Position numbers and translations under genes: made by a program. A DNA stretch of 46,097 bases. Origin: Paenibacillus sp. Soil750. Its GTDB lineage: Bacteria > Bacillota > Bacilli > Paenibacillales > NBRC-103111. Positions within the stretch are counted from its first letter, which is position 1. The number at the start of each line of letters is the position of its first letter. The notes under the pieces were generated by a model, which was not told where the DNA came from, did not search any database, and was given only the letters and a program-made list of their open reading frames with translations. The stretch spans positions 1 through 46,097 of the forward strand of contig NZ_LMSD01000021.1 in NCBI RefSeq assembly GCF_001428045.1, given 5' to 3'. This document shows positions 24,073 to 32,028 of this stretch, in pieces.

Positions 24073-25078
24073 GGCGTATCTTAGAGAGCGAATAAGTTGG
24101 ATAGGGATGTTCCTATTGGGTCAAGTCCTTCTGCTGCTTATCGCTTATCTCGACCACTCGATTCCATTCCGGTCCGTTCTATATATTGTCTTCTTATCCA
24201 CGATGCTGTTCATCATCTTCATCATCATTCGCTATCACAAGGAGACTGCCTTTATTCAGCGGTTAAATGACTGGGAAACCAGCCTGGATGTATCCGGTTT
24301 CGCTGACGCAGCAAGTCCGTTTGAGAAGATCATAGAAGCAGCCTTGGTCAATCAAACCGAGCAGCTCCACCAGACGGCCTCGCGGCAGCAAATCGCATTG
24401 GAACAAGAGAAAGACGAACTGCTATCTTGGATCCATGAAGTGAAGACGCCTCTCACCGCCATGCATCTGATGATTGGACGTTTGGATAACGATAGGGCGA
24501 AGGCTTCCATCACCTTTGAATGGCTGCGTATTCATCATCTTCTGGACCAACAGCTTCATCAGCTGCGACTTCCTTCGATTGACAATGATCTTTTCATTGA
24601 AAAGGTACAGATCGAAGATCTCCTCTATATGGAGATTAAATCGCTGCAATCTTGGTGTATTCAAAAGGGGATTGGTTTCGACGTCCAATTAGATGCCACG
24701 GAGACGCTTCTCAGTGATGCCAAATGGCTCGCATTCATCCTGCGACAGCTCTTAACCAATGCGGTCAAATATAGCGACAGCTTCTCACCCGATATTATCG
24801 TGAGGAGTTTCACTGCACAGGAGCGTACCGTCCTAGAAATAACGGACTTTGGACGCGGGATTGATGCCAAGGATCTCCCTCGGATCTTCGATAAGGGCTT
24901 TACCTCCACGACGTGGCATCAGGACAGCGCCGCGACGGGCATGGGCTTATATCTAGCCCGTAAAGCAGCTGCTACGCTGCACATCCAGATGGCTGTGCAA
25001 TCGGAGGTTGGCGTTGGAACAACGTTCACACTCGCTTTTCCACAGCCCAACGAACTCGTGCGGATAACAGGCATGTGA
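24065..25078 (+). CDS. intramembrane-sensing histidine kinase, BceS type
   Basis: This 337-residue kinase has two N-terminal transmembrane helices (about 13-30 and 36-55) joined by a loop of only a few residues, the mark of intramembrane-sensing kinases that have no input domain of their own. The H-box is WIHEVKTPLTAMHLMIGRL, the N-box FILRQLLTNAVKYSD, and the G-box ATGMGLYLARKAA. By family it senses the flux state of its partner ABC transporter rather than the peptide directly. It overlaps the regulator gene by 8 bases. Its own stop lies within the palindrome at 25071-25094. Confidence 0.92.
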   Translation: MIKAYLRERISWIGMFLLGQVLLLLIAYLDHSIPFRSVLYIVFLSTMLFIIFIIIRYHKETAFIQRLNDWETSLDVSGFADAASPFEKIIEAALVNQTEQLHQTASRQQIALEQEKDELLSWIHEVKTPLTAMHLMIGRLDNDRAKASITFEWLRIHHLLDQQLHQLRLPSIDNDLFIEKVQIEDLLYMEIKSLQSWCIQKGIGFDVQLDATETLLSDAKWLAFILRQLLTNAVKYSDSFSPDIIVRSFTAQERTVLEITDFGRGIDAKDLPRIFDKGFTSTTWHQDSAATGMGLYLARKAAATLHIQMAVQSEVGVGTTFTLAFPQPNELVRITGM

Positions 25079-25094
25079 CAATAATGTCACATGC
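25071..25094. promoter_or_regulatory. perfect palindrome before the Bce transporter genes
   Basis: GCATGTGACA-ATAA-TGTCACATGC is a perfect 10-4-10 inverted repeat containing TGACA-N4-TGTCA, close to the TNACA-N4-TGTAA site reported for BceR-type regulators. It is followed by TTTTCT, so it could also act as a terminator or attenuator after the kinase gene. Confidence 0.65.
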
Positions 25095-25142
25095 TTTTCT
25101 ACTTTGTTCGTCCAATCGAAGGATAAATGCGGTCTAGCTTTT

Positions 25143-25148
25143 TATAAT
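25143..25148 (+). promoter_or_regulatory. -10 box of the Bce transporter operon
   Basis: TATAAT matches the consensus, about 30 bases before the ATPase start. There is no recognisable -35 at 16-18 bases, which fits a promoter needing an activator such as the BceR-type regulator. Confidence 0.5.
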
Positions 25149-25179
25149 AAAGCTAATCGTGTAAAGGAGTGTGTCATTC

Positions 25180-25941
25180 ATGTCTATCTTACAAGCTGTT
25201 AAAATTCATAAAAGCTTCGGCAATAAACATAACAAACAAGAGGTACTTCGAGGCCTCGACATCTCGATCGAGAAAGGGGAGTTCGTCAGCATCATGGGCC
25301 CTTCCGGCTCTGGGAAAACGACGCTGCTCAACGTACTTTCCTCCATCGACAAAGTGAGTCATGGTTCCATTCAGATTAACAAGGCAGAAACGACGAGCAT
25401 GAAAGAAAAGCAATTGGCTGAGTTTCGGAAGAATCATCTCGGCTTTATTTTTCAGGATTATAATTTGCTGGATACGCTAACTGTGAAAGAAAATATCCTG
25501 CTTCCCTTATCGATAACGAAGATGTCCAAGGTTGAAGCTAATCAGAGGTTTCATGACCTTGCGACTGAGCTCGGCATTTATGAGTTGAAGGATAAGTATC
25601 CGAACGAAATATCCGGTGGGCAGAAACAGCGAACGTCCGCTGCTAGAGCGTTTATTCATGATCCTGATATTATTTTCGCAGATGAACCAACGGGTGCGTT
25701 GGATTCCAAATCCGCCTCAGATCTGCTGAATAAACTTAGTGAAATGAATGTAAGTCGGCAAGCGAGCATTGTGATGGTCACACATGACCCCGTTGCCGCC
25801 AGCTACAGCTCCAGAGTAATCTTCATTAAAGACGGACAGATTTACTCCCAAATCTATAAAGGGCAAGAAACGAGACAAGCCTTCTTTCAAGACATTATGA
25901 AGACCCAAGGCGTTCTTGGCGGTGTGCACAATGAGTATTAA
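25180..25941 (+). CDS. ABC transporter ATPase, BceA type
   Basis: This 253-residue ATPase has Walker A GPSGSGKTT, the Q-loop FIFQDYNLLD, signature ISGGQKQRTSAARAFIHDP, Walker B IIFADEPTGALD and an H-loop at VMVTHDP. The QKQRTSAARA version departs a little from the usual QQQRVAIARA. The start is ATG 25180 with AAAGGAG at ten bases; a GTG at 25171 is too close to the ribosome site. It overlaps the permease gene by 11 bases. Together they form a MacB/BceAB-type exporter that removes cell-wall-active peptides from their targets. Confidence 0.93.
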   Translation: MSILQAVKIHKSFGNKHNKQEVLRGLDISIEKGEFVSIMGPSGSGKTTLLNVLSSIDKVSHGSIQINKAETTSMKEKQLAEFRKNHLGFIFQDYNLLDTLTVKENILLPLSITKMSKVEANQRFHDLATELGIYELKDKYPNEISGGQKQRTSAARAFIHDPDIIFADEPTGALDSKSASDLLNKLSEMNVSRQASIVMVTHDPVAASYSSRVIFIKDGQIYSQIYKGQETRQAFFQDIMKTQGVLGGVHNEY

Positions 25942-27871
25942 TCAGCTCATCTTCCAAAACTTGAAGGCCAATATCAAACATTACTACTTGTATGTGTTCG
26001 CCTTAATGTTTAGCGTTGCGCTCTATTTCGCTTTTGTCACATTACAGTTTGATCCTGCTTTGGACGCGGCCAAGGGGACTATTAAAGGCGCCGCTGCGCT
26101 GAAGTCTGCATCCATTCTGCTTATCGCCATTGTTGCTATTTTCAATTTATATGCGAATAACATTTTCGTGAAAAGACGCAGTAAAGAAATCGGCCTTCTG
26201 CAACTCATTGGCATGACGAAGGGAAAAATCTTTCGTATCCTAAGTACCGAAAATTTCATCTTATACTTCGGTTCGCTAGTCGTTGGGGCGTTTATCGGAT
26301 TCTCTGTGTCTAAGCTCATTCTAATGATCTTATTGCAAATTACAGGGGTTGAGGCTAACGCAACGCTCCACTTTTCGGTTCAAGCGTTTATCCAGACCAT
26401 CGTTGTTTTCAGTGCCGTTTACGTATTAATTCTACTGGTCAATTATTTTTTCATTCAGAGGCAGACCATTCTTTCGTTGTTCCATGTCGCTACCTCTACC
26501 GAAGCCAAAGTGAAGCAAATGTCGAACAAGGAGGCGATCCTTGGATTCGTTGGGCTTTTTCTCGTTTTGTTAGGCTACTATGTATCCTCCAAACTATTTT
26601 CAGGAAGCATTACGACAGCACAAGGATTACTAAGCAGTATGCTATTAATTCTTGCCTCGGTAATCATCGGTACTTATTTGTTCTATAAAGGGTCCGTTCG
26701 CTTGATAATGAATGGGATCCGTAAGCGGAAAAACGGCTATTTGAACGTGCAAGAGGTGCTTTCACTCGCTTCCATCATGTATCGGATGAAATCCAACGCT
26801 TTACTTTTGATGGTCATTACGACGGTATCTGCCCTAGCCATTGGATTACTGTCATTGAGCTATATTACGTACTATTCGGTAGAAAAAACAGCCGAAAGGA
26901 ACTTGCCGGCTCACTTCTCTGTTACGGAACGTCACTATGCGGAGAGCTTCACGAAAGCCCTAGATGCAGGTGGCATCAAACACCGTGATACAACGATTGA
27001 GGTCATTCAAATCAAAGCTGATCTTAGCCAAGTGATGGAATCGAGCAATGAGCTGTATATGAGCCCAGATATCAATCGGATGGCCGTTATTAACGATACC
27101 GCTGTAGGCATCGATTTGACTGCGGACCAAACCTTTTTCACCGGGGCTAATGATGAAATGCAAAAATTCCTTCAGTTCAAAAACAACAGCCAAGCCAAGC
27201 TAATCACCTTAAATGCCACCATCCCACTAACCTATATCGGCATTGAGGAACGATCCTACATTTCCAGACGCTTCTCATTCAGCAGCCTGCCTGTTGCTGT
27301 CGTCGACGATTCGGTTTTTCAGCGTCTGAAGCAAGATCTCGATCCTCAAATTCAAGGAATATCTTCGCTATATTTCGGTATTGATATTGTAGATGAGAAG
27401 GAACGTGAGAAAGCGAATCAACTTTTCCATGAAATCAAATGGGATGATCAAGCATCTTATGATTCGCGCCAGGATATGGCGAGTGAATCTAAAAATCGCA
27501 TGGGCTTGATCATGTTCATCGTCGGTTTCCTAGGACTCACCTTCTTGATCACTTCTGGCTGCATTCTTTATTTCAAGCAAATGGATGAGAGCGAAGATGA
27601 GAAGTCATCGTATACCATTCTACGAAAACTCGGTTTTACCCAAAGTGATCTGATAAAGGGTATTCAAGTTAAACAGCTTTTCAATTTCGGGATCCCCTTA
27701 ATTGTGGGGTTGGTTCATAGCTACTTCGCAATCCAGTCCGGATGGTTCTTCTTTGGAACCGAGTTGTGGACGCCGATGATGATCGTGATGGGGTTGTACA
27801 CGGCACTCTACTCTGTGTTCGGGGTTCTGTCGGTTCAGCATTATCGGAAGGTGATTAAGAGGGCATTGTGA
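25931..27871 (+). CDS. ABC transporter permease, BceB type
   Basis: This 646-residue permease starts MSINQLIFQNLKANIKHYYL and has about ten transmembrane helices, with a large extracellular domain (about residues 310-510) between helices seven and eight, the layout of BceB and VraG. The first FtsX-like unit contains RRSKEIGLLQLIGMTKGKI, a cytoplasmic loop typical of the family. The extracellular domain is thought to recognise the target peptide complex, so its sequence sets specificity; which peptide (bacitracin, nisin-like or other) cannot be told. The start overlaps the end of the ATPase gene. A terminator follows. Confidence 0.92.
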   Translation: MSINQLIFQNLKANIKHYYLYVFALMFSVALYFAFVTLQFDPALDAAKGTIKGAAALKSASILLIAIVAIFNLYANNIFVKRRSKEIGLLQLIGMTKGKIFRILSTENFILYFGSLVVGAFIGFSVSKLILMILLQITGVEANATLHFSVQAFIQTIVVFSAVYVLILLVNYFFIQRQTILSLFHVATSTEAKVKQMSNKEAILGFVGLFLVLLGYYVSSKLFSGSITTAQGLLSSMLLILASVIIGTYLFYKGSVRLIMNGIRKRKNGYLNVQEVLSLASIMYRMKSNALLLMVITTVSALAIGLLSLSYITYYSVEKTAERNLPAHFSVTERHYAESFTKALDAGGIKHRDTTIEVIQIKADLSQVMESSNELYMSPDINRMAVINDTAVGIDLTADQTFFTGANDEMQKFLQFKNNSQAKLITLNATIPLTYIGIEERSYISRRFSFSSLPVAVVDDSVFQRLKQDLDPQIQGISSLYFGIDIVDEKEREKANQLFHEIKWDDQASYDSRQDMASESKNRMGLIMFIVGFLGLTFLITSGCILYFKQMDESEDEKSSYTILRKLGFTQSDLIKGIQVKQLFNFGIPLIVGLVHSYFAIQSGWFFFGTELWTPMMIVMGLYTALYSVFGVLSVQHYRKVIKRAL

Positions 27872-27897
27872 GTATCTGTCCTAATTCAAGTAAATTG

Positions 27898-27940
27898 AAG
27901 GCTGCCCCAAGTAGTTCCATCTACTTGAGAGCAGCCTTTC
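27898..27940 (+). terminator. terminator of the Bce transporter operon
   Basis: AAGGCTGC and GCAGCCTT, with an inner AAGTAG/CTACTT stem, form a long hairpin ending in TTTCTCTATTT, 27 bases after the permease stop. Confidence 0.82.
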
Positions 27941-27950
27941 TCTATTTCGT

Positions 27951-28067
27951 CAAATGGACGCGTGGCGAGTTAGCGAAGGGAACGTGAGTGCGCTAACTAC
28001 CCGATTACCGTCTTTCTGAGCGTTTTCTGACAAATAGGAAACTAACGTTCCCCTTAATGACCATTTG
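27951..28067. repeat. imperfect palindromic element
   Basis: The ends CAAATGG and CCATTTG are inverted repeats 117 bases apart. Inside are AGTTAGCG/CGCTAACT (27968-27998) and GGGAACGT/ACGTTCCC (27978-28052). It fills most of the 304-base gap between the Bce operon and the convergent phytoene-synthase-like gene. It looks like an intergenic repeat rather than a gene. Confidence 0.5.
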
Positions 28068-28122
28068 GCCCCTTTAATTACTAATAGAGCATCCTAGTTT
28101 TCCTCTCATCCCTGAAGCTCAA

Positions 28123-28153
28123 CAAAAAAGAAGCCCGCAGAAAGTACTGCGGA
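28123..28153 (-). terminator. terminator of the phytoene-synthase-like gene
   Basis: On the minus strand CCGCAG, loop TACTTT, CTGCGG is followed by GCTTCTTTTTT, soon after the stop of the gene. Confidence 0.85.
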
Positions 28154-28175
28154 CCCCTACCCTAATAGCTGCGAG

Positions 28176-28985
28176 CTACGTTACCTTACTCACAATTTTC
28201 ATAACCGCGTCGCGTGTCAATTTGCTTCCACCAGCAGAAAGCAGATTAAGCGTCGCATGCGCGAGCGCCAACGGTACCTTACAGAATTTCAACGCTGGAC
28301 CCTGCTTCAGGTCTGCGATATAAGCGTCGGCAAGTTGTAGATTACGGCGCGTGTACTGCTGCATTTCCTTGAAGCCCCAGCCTTCCGGGAAGAAGCTAAC
28401 GCCACGTTTCGCGTCTTCAGCTTGGTTTCGAAGGATATTAACCGCCTGCAATCCTCTTCCGAAGGCAATGGCCTTATCACGATCTGATTGCGTGCCGTCA
28501 TTCCACTGCCACAGTTCAGACAGCATTTCGCCAACCATACCAGCCACACTGTATGTATACCCATCCAAATCTTCTTCCGTACGGATGCTCCACCCTTTTT
28601 GGACCCATTCCGACATTTGGAGCGACATTTTCGCAATGTATTTCTCAATAATTGGTCTCGCCGAAGGCGGACAAAGACGCAGCCATTCAGCAAGTCGCAG
28701 AGAAACTTCTGGAAGTTCTTGCGCCGTATAGGGTGATAATAATTTCTGTATGGCATCCATAATATCCGATGACTGGAATGCTCCGTGCACACCAGCTAAC
28801 AGCTCTATTTTCAAAGCATCCACCAGATTCTCATGATCTTCGATTTCATCTATAGCCCGCATGCACAGATAGGCAGATGCTACCGCTTCTTTCAGACCTG
28901 CGTCCAAGCTGCTAATCGGTATATAAAAGGTGCGGCTCGTTTGTTTCAACATGGTCATTGCATCTTTCACAGTATCGGTACTAAT
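28176..28985 (-). CDS. phytoene/squalene synthase family protein
   Basis: About 269 residues of the trans-isoprenyl-diphosphate head-to-head synthase fold. The first acidic motif is YLCMRAIDEIEDH (DxxED-like) and the second region is LQAVNILRNQAEDAKRG, where canonical members read NILRD-x-x-ED; here the first Asp is Asn. Related enzymes condense farnesyl or geranylgeranyl diphosphate to squalene or phytoene. The start is uncertain. GGAGG lies eight bases before ATT at 28985, in frame, while the nearest standard codons are a TTG at 29000 overlapping the ribosome site and a GTG 15 bases after the ATT. No other terpenoid genes are nearby, so the product cannot be named. Confidence 0.85.
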   Translation of the reverse strand: MSTDTVKDAMTMLKQTSRTFYIPISSLDAGLKEAVASAYLCMRAIDEIEDHENLVDALKIELLAGVHGAFQSSDIMDAIQKLLSPYTAQELPEVSLRLAEWLRLCPPSARPIIEKYIAKMSLQMSEWVQKGWSIRTEEDLDGYTYSVAGMVGEMLSELWQWNDGTQSDRDKAIAFGRGLQAVNILRNQAEDAKRGVSFFPEGWGFKEMQQYTRRNLQLADAYIADLKQGPALKFCKVPLALAHATLNLLSAGGSKLTRDAVMKIVSKVT

Positions 28986-29144
28986 GGTAATTACCTCCAA
29001 GTATAAACTTACCTTTAACTTATATAATGTTACCTCATGATAACATACTTTATTATTGTTAATCCAAGCTCAACCACCAATAGTTTCAGAATCTGAGCTT
29101 TATTACACAAAAGTGTCAAATTTTCAGAGAGGAGTCATCGTCAA
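28986..29144. other. promoter region of the phytoene-synthase-like gene
   Basis: It contains a 5-8-5 inverted repeat TGTTA-N8-TAACA (29028-29045) beside a TATATA stretch on the minus strand, a possible operator overlapping a promoter. No recognisable -35 is present, so both calls are tentative. Confidence 0.35.
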
Positions 29145-29249
29145 TTGCAATATATTGGGAACGAAGCAAGTGATGACCCCCTTTTTTGGATATTATGTCC
29201 AAATTGTGAAAGGAATAAAATAATCCGCGCAAATTTCAACTTCCCTTTC
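29145..29249 (+). pseudogene. possible remnant of a cysteine-rich KTR-type protein
   Basis: The frame from TTG 29145 has AGAGGAG ten bases before it and reads FWILCPNCERNKIIR followed by NFPF. This resembles the N-terminal half of the small cysteine-rich KTR family (WILCPxCxNKTRxxIR ... NFPLFCPKC). After NFPF the expected second CPxC pair is missing, and the sequence runs into the terminator of the neighbouring minus-strand gene. The likeness is by memory and the segment is short, so a truncated remnant is likely but not proven. Confidence 0.35.
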
Positions 29250-29252
29250 ATG

Positions 29253-29289
29253 AAAAAAAGGCTACCGATTCTCTTCCATCGGCAACCTC
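29253..29289 (-). terminator. terminator of the minus-strand anchored-protein gene
   Basis: On the minus strand AGGTTGCCGAT and ATCGGTAGCCT pair around a purine loop and are followed by T7. Confidence 0.85.
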
Positions 29290-29292
29290 GTT

Positions 29293-29988
29293 TTACTTCC
29301 TATCGCTCATACGAGCATCTAAGACATAATCAATTCGATCCTCACAAGATGAAACGAAATCGGGCGCGGCATCCTGCGACATGCCACATACAGATAGCCA
29401 ATACCCTTCAACCGGAAGTTGGGCATCAGAGATTTCATGGATTTGATCCTTGTCTATGCGGTATTTCATCCTATTTTTTATAGCATAAGTCATACGAGAG
29501 CCACTCTCATGAATCCGCATGTAACGTATCGGATCGTCATTATTCGGTTTCATTATCCTCAAATCCATCTCATCCAATCGCTCAAAGAAATACTTCACCG
29601 GAATCGAACGATCATATTGTAACCATGGCCCCTCAATCTTTTGCTTTTTGACAATAGCATTACTAGTTATAAGGTCATAATCTACATAGTAATAAATGAA
29701 ATCTTGCTTCCCAGGACGACGCCATACGACTTCGTAAGATAGCTTCTGAACCTCACCCTGAGGATTATAATACACATGAAAATCTTGCAGCTTCGCTTGT
29801 TCATCCATCTCCAGCGTGGTAACAATCACCTGCCAGTGTTCAGAGTAGTGATGCTCATTCAACTGTGCGACATTCACCAGGATGCTATGCTCTCTCTCGA
29901 AGATAGAGGATTCAACGATTAGATACATGAAAAATGTAAATCCACCCATGATGATGATACCTAACGTCGTTCGATATAGTCGATTCAA
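29293..29988 (-). CDS. single-pass membrane-anchored protein of unknown function
   Basis: About 231 residues, not recognised. From TTG 29988 (GAGGGGGAG nine bases before) the protein reads LNRLYRTTLGIIIMGGFTFF, giving one N-terminal membrane helix. An extracellular beta-rich domain follows with DFHVYYNPQGEVQKLSYEVV and FIYYYVDYDL, and a CGMSQDAAPDFVSSCED pair of cysteines lies near the end. The frame opens further upstream, but that part overlaps the neighbouring gene in low-complexity sequence and lacks a start. It directly follows the split lipoprotein on the same strand, so the two are probably co-transcribed. Confidence 0.7.
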   Translation of the reverse strand: MNRLYRTTLGIIIMGGFTFFMYLIVESSIFEREHSILVNVAQLNEHHYSEHWQVIVTTLEMDEQAKLQDFHVYYNPQGEVQKLSYEVVWRRPGKQDFIYYYVDYDLITSNAIVKKQKIEGPWLQYDRSIPVKYFFERLDEMDLRIMKPNNDDPIRYMRIHESGSRMTYAIKNRMKYRIDKDQIHEISDAQLPVEGYWLSVCGMSQDAAPDFVSSCEDRIDYVLDARMSDRK

Positions 29989-30026
29989 CGGTGGTGACTC
30001 CCCCTCACGCTTGGTTTCTCGATGGG

Positions 30027-30956
30027 CTACTCCACGCTGGCGCGGTACAAGCCACCCTTCCCCTGAACAGGCTCCGCCACTATCTCTCCGTTTGGTGCCT
30101 GCCAGTCTACCCATTTATTGCGTAGAAGATCATACTTCACATACCGATTGTCATCTTGCTTTGTAAATAATTCCGTCCCACTAGCAAAGGTAACGATTCC
30201 CTCTGGCGGGTTCGCAATTTCTTTCGCGGCTTTTCCGGGTTGCCATATTACCCACCCGGAGGCTTGCAGTTGAAATTCCCCTTTTTCATATTGCTGTAGG
30301 TACGCACCTTGTTTTGTGACGAGCCGAGCAATTCCTTTGGCGGTAAACTTTCCCCCTGCTTGATTAACGTAGTCCGTGTAGGGAACGCCATCTTGTATAC
30401 GTGTCCAATAGGTGCCCTCCAGCATAGGGGTAATGGTCATATCCAAATCGGAGTATTTGGCAACCAGTACACTTGTCGTGTAGGCTGGAATTCTTTGGGA
30501 TATGGTTTCTCCTGAGACATATGTTAATCGTGCCAATTGACTCGTTTCATGCCGGTTCTCATAGGCCAAAACATGAAGCAGCTTTCTCGTCGTATCATAG
30601 GCAGCGTAATTGATATTATCATTCTCATCAGGATCAGCTTTGTGAAGAATACGTTTCTCACCTTTCTCAATATCATAGACAAACACGCCGTAGTAGGACG
30701 CATACATGAGTGTTTTCGCATCTATCCATTGAATGGGCTGCTGATCAGGCTCAATCGTGGAGTAGAACACATTCTCTATGACAATAGGGTCCTTCCCCTT
30801 TTGCTCCAAAATATACGAATAGCTCGTTCCGTCCCCGTCTCCCATAGACCCGCCAAGTTGAACAATTCCGACATAGTTTTGTTTATAACCAATTGATCGT
30901 ATAAGGAATCCCTCGGGCCCCCACCAGCCAACTCGCCTGAATCGGCATAGCGCCAT
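30027..30956 (-). CDS. C-terminal part of a frameshift-split lipoprotein (beta-propeller-like)
   Basis: This 309-residue open frame overlaps the lipoprotein frame by 181 bases. Its first residues are out of keeping with a normal start, but from GPEGFLIRSIGYKQNYVGIV onward it reads as the natural continuation of the lipoprotein. It contains repeated strand patterns such as IQWIDAKTLMYASYYGVFVY, LLHVLAYENRHE and GIVTFASGTELFTKQDDNRY, typical of TolB/WD40-like propellers. A single missing base in the C5 tract at 30918-30922 (plus-strand view) would explain the split. Whether it is a pseudogene, a sequencing error or a slippage site cannot be told here. Confidence 0.65.
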   Translation of the reverse strand: MALCRFRRVGWWGPEGFLIRSIGYKQNYVGIVQLGGSMGDGDGTSYSYILEQKGKDPIVIENVFYSTIEPDQQPIQWIDAKTLMYASYYGVFVYDIEKGEKRILHKADPDENDNINYAAYDTTRKLLHVLAYENRHETSQLARLTYVSGETISQRIPAYTTSVLVAKYSDLDMTITPMLEGTYWTRIQDGVPYTDYVNQAGGKFTAKGIARLVTKQGAYLQQYEKGEFQLQASGWVIWQPGKAAKEIANPPEGIVTFASGTELFTKQDDNRYVKYDLLRNKWVDWQAPNGEIVAEPVQGKGGLYRASVE

Positions 30957-31813
30957 ACATACCTCGGCATTTGTTGAACCCAGACTCCCTGGAGACTCCC
31001 CCCCAAGCGATTGCCGCTTACATCCACCAAGTTATCCATTCGCAGATACTGCTCTTTCATTCGATGCTCTACGGCCCCCGTATTGTCTAGTAGGACCAAG
31101 AGGTGTTTGGGATCTATCCATTTAGCTGCTACAGGCCCACCCTCTACCGTCGTAGGCAGGTCATTTCGCATCTCATTCGAAAAAACTAATTCTACCGAGC
31201 TTTCCCCCTCAGGAATACGCAGTCTTGGTCCATATTCCTGTGCCATTACTAAAAGGTGAGGAACATCGCGACCTGCAGGTGAACTAAAAGTAAAGCTCAC
31301 AGGTTCTTTTCGCATGAACGTCATGGCAGGCAGATCCCCTACGCGCAGGACGAACGGTTCATTTGCATGATGGAATTGAACCCTCACCTGATTGATTGGA
31401 CTGTTACTTTCTACAATCTCCCAATCCGCATTGCCCTCAACCCTAATCTGCTTAATCAGCAACTGTCGTTCTTCTTCGCTCATGTTCGCAAAAGTTGCAT
31501 TCACACTCACATCCTCTAGATGATACACAACTTGGAAAGGTTCCTGAGGGACATCCGTAGCCTTCCATTGTTGGAATACCCTCCCCTCAGAACTATTGTG
31601 TTCACCGAAAGTAAGGCTTTGCAGCTTAATCCGAGTCAGGGATTCAACCGTTGCGACGGGCGCAATTGTATGAATCGCCGATGCTTCCGGAGAGGTTGCT
31701 TGTGGCGATACGGATACGGCCGAACCCTGGGTATTGTTTTCACACGCGTTCAGCAGCAGCATGACCAACAATAGTAATCCAAAACCACATAATCTGACCA
31801 TCGTACACACCAC
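30776..31813 (-). CDS. N-terminal part of a frameshift-split lipoprotein with an Ig-like domain
   Basis: The frame opens at GTG 31813 (AAGGA at five bases) or ATG 31801. It has a signal peptide with lipobox LNAC, a Thr/Pro/Ser-rich linker, and at about 180-290 an Ig-like domain of the SbsA/Big_5 type (SSVELVFSNEMRNDLPTTVE, then AKWIDPKHLLVLLDN). It stays convincing up to VWRYADSGELAGG, then the reading shifts to unrelated residues, while the neighbouring frame continues sensibly. Joined with that frame the protein would be about 595 residues. It would be a surface lipoprotein of unknown function. Confidence 0.7.
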   Translation of the reverse strand: MVCTMVRLCGFGLLLLVMLLLNACENNTQGSAVSVSPQATSPEASAIHTIAPVATVESLTRIKLQSLTFGEHNSSEGRVFQQWKATDVPQEPFQVVYHLEDVSVNATFANMSEEERQLLIKQIRVEGNADWEIVESNSPINQVRVQFHHANEPFVLRVGDLPAMTFMRKEPVSFTFSSPAGRDVPHLLVMAQEYGPRLRIPEGESSVELVFSNEMRNDLPTTVEGGPVAAKWIDPKHLLVLLDNTGAVEHRMKEQYLRMDNLVDVSGNRLGGSLQGVWVQQMPRYVWRYADSGELAGGGPRDSLYDQLVINKTMSELFNLAGLWETGTERAIRIFWSKRGRTLLS

Positions 31814-31913
31814 ACCAATCCTTGTTCAATTTTAAGACATTTCCCATATTTTGTTAGACGTACAGCGCTGACGAAAAGTTGCCATTGGAAACGCTACCGC
31901 AGAACGGAAATGC

Positions 31914-31947
31914 AAAAAAAGCTACTTTTAAGTAGCTGGTTTTTCTC
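31914..31947. terminator. hairpin with flanking A and T runs in a divergent promoter region
   Basis: AGCTACTT-TT-AAGTAGCT (31920-31937) is preceded by A7 and followed by GGTTTTTCTC. It lies between divergent genes, so there is no gene for it to terminate; it may be an attenuator in the catalase leader or an insulator. Confidence 0.6.
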
Positions 31948-32028
31948 ATTTTTGCCCCGCGGCATGGTTAGATATAAAGCTTAAGGTAAACAATGTACAG
32001 GAGTGAAAAATCTGAGGGAGTTGAAGCC

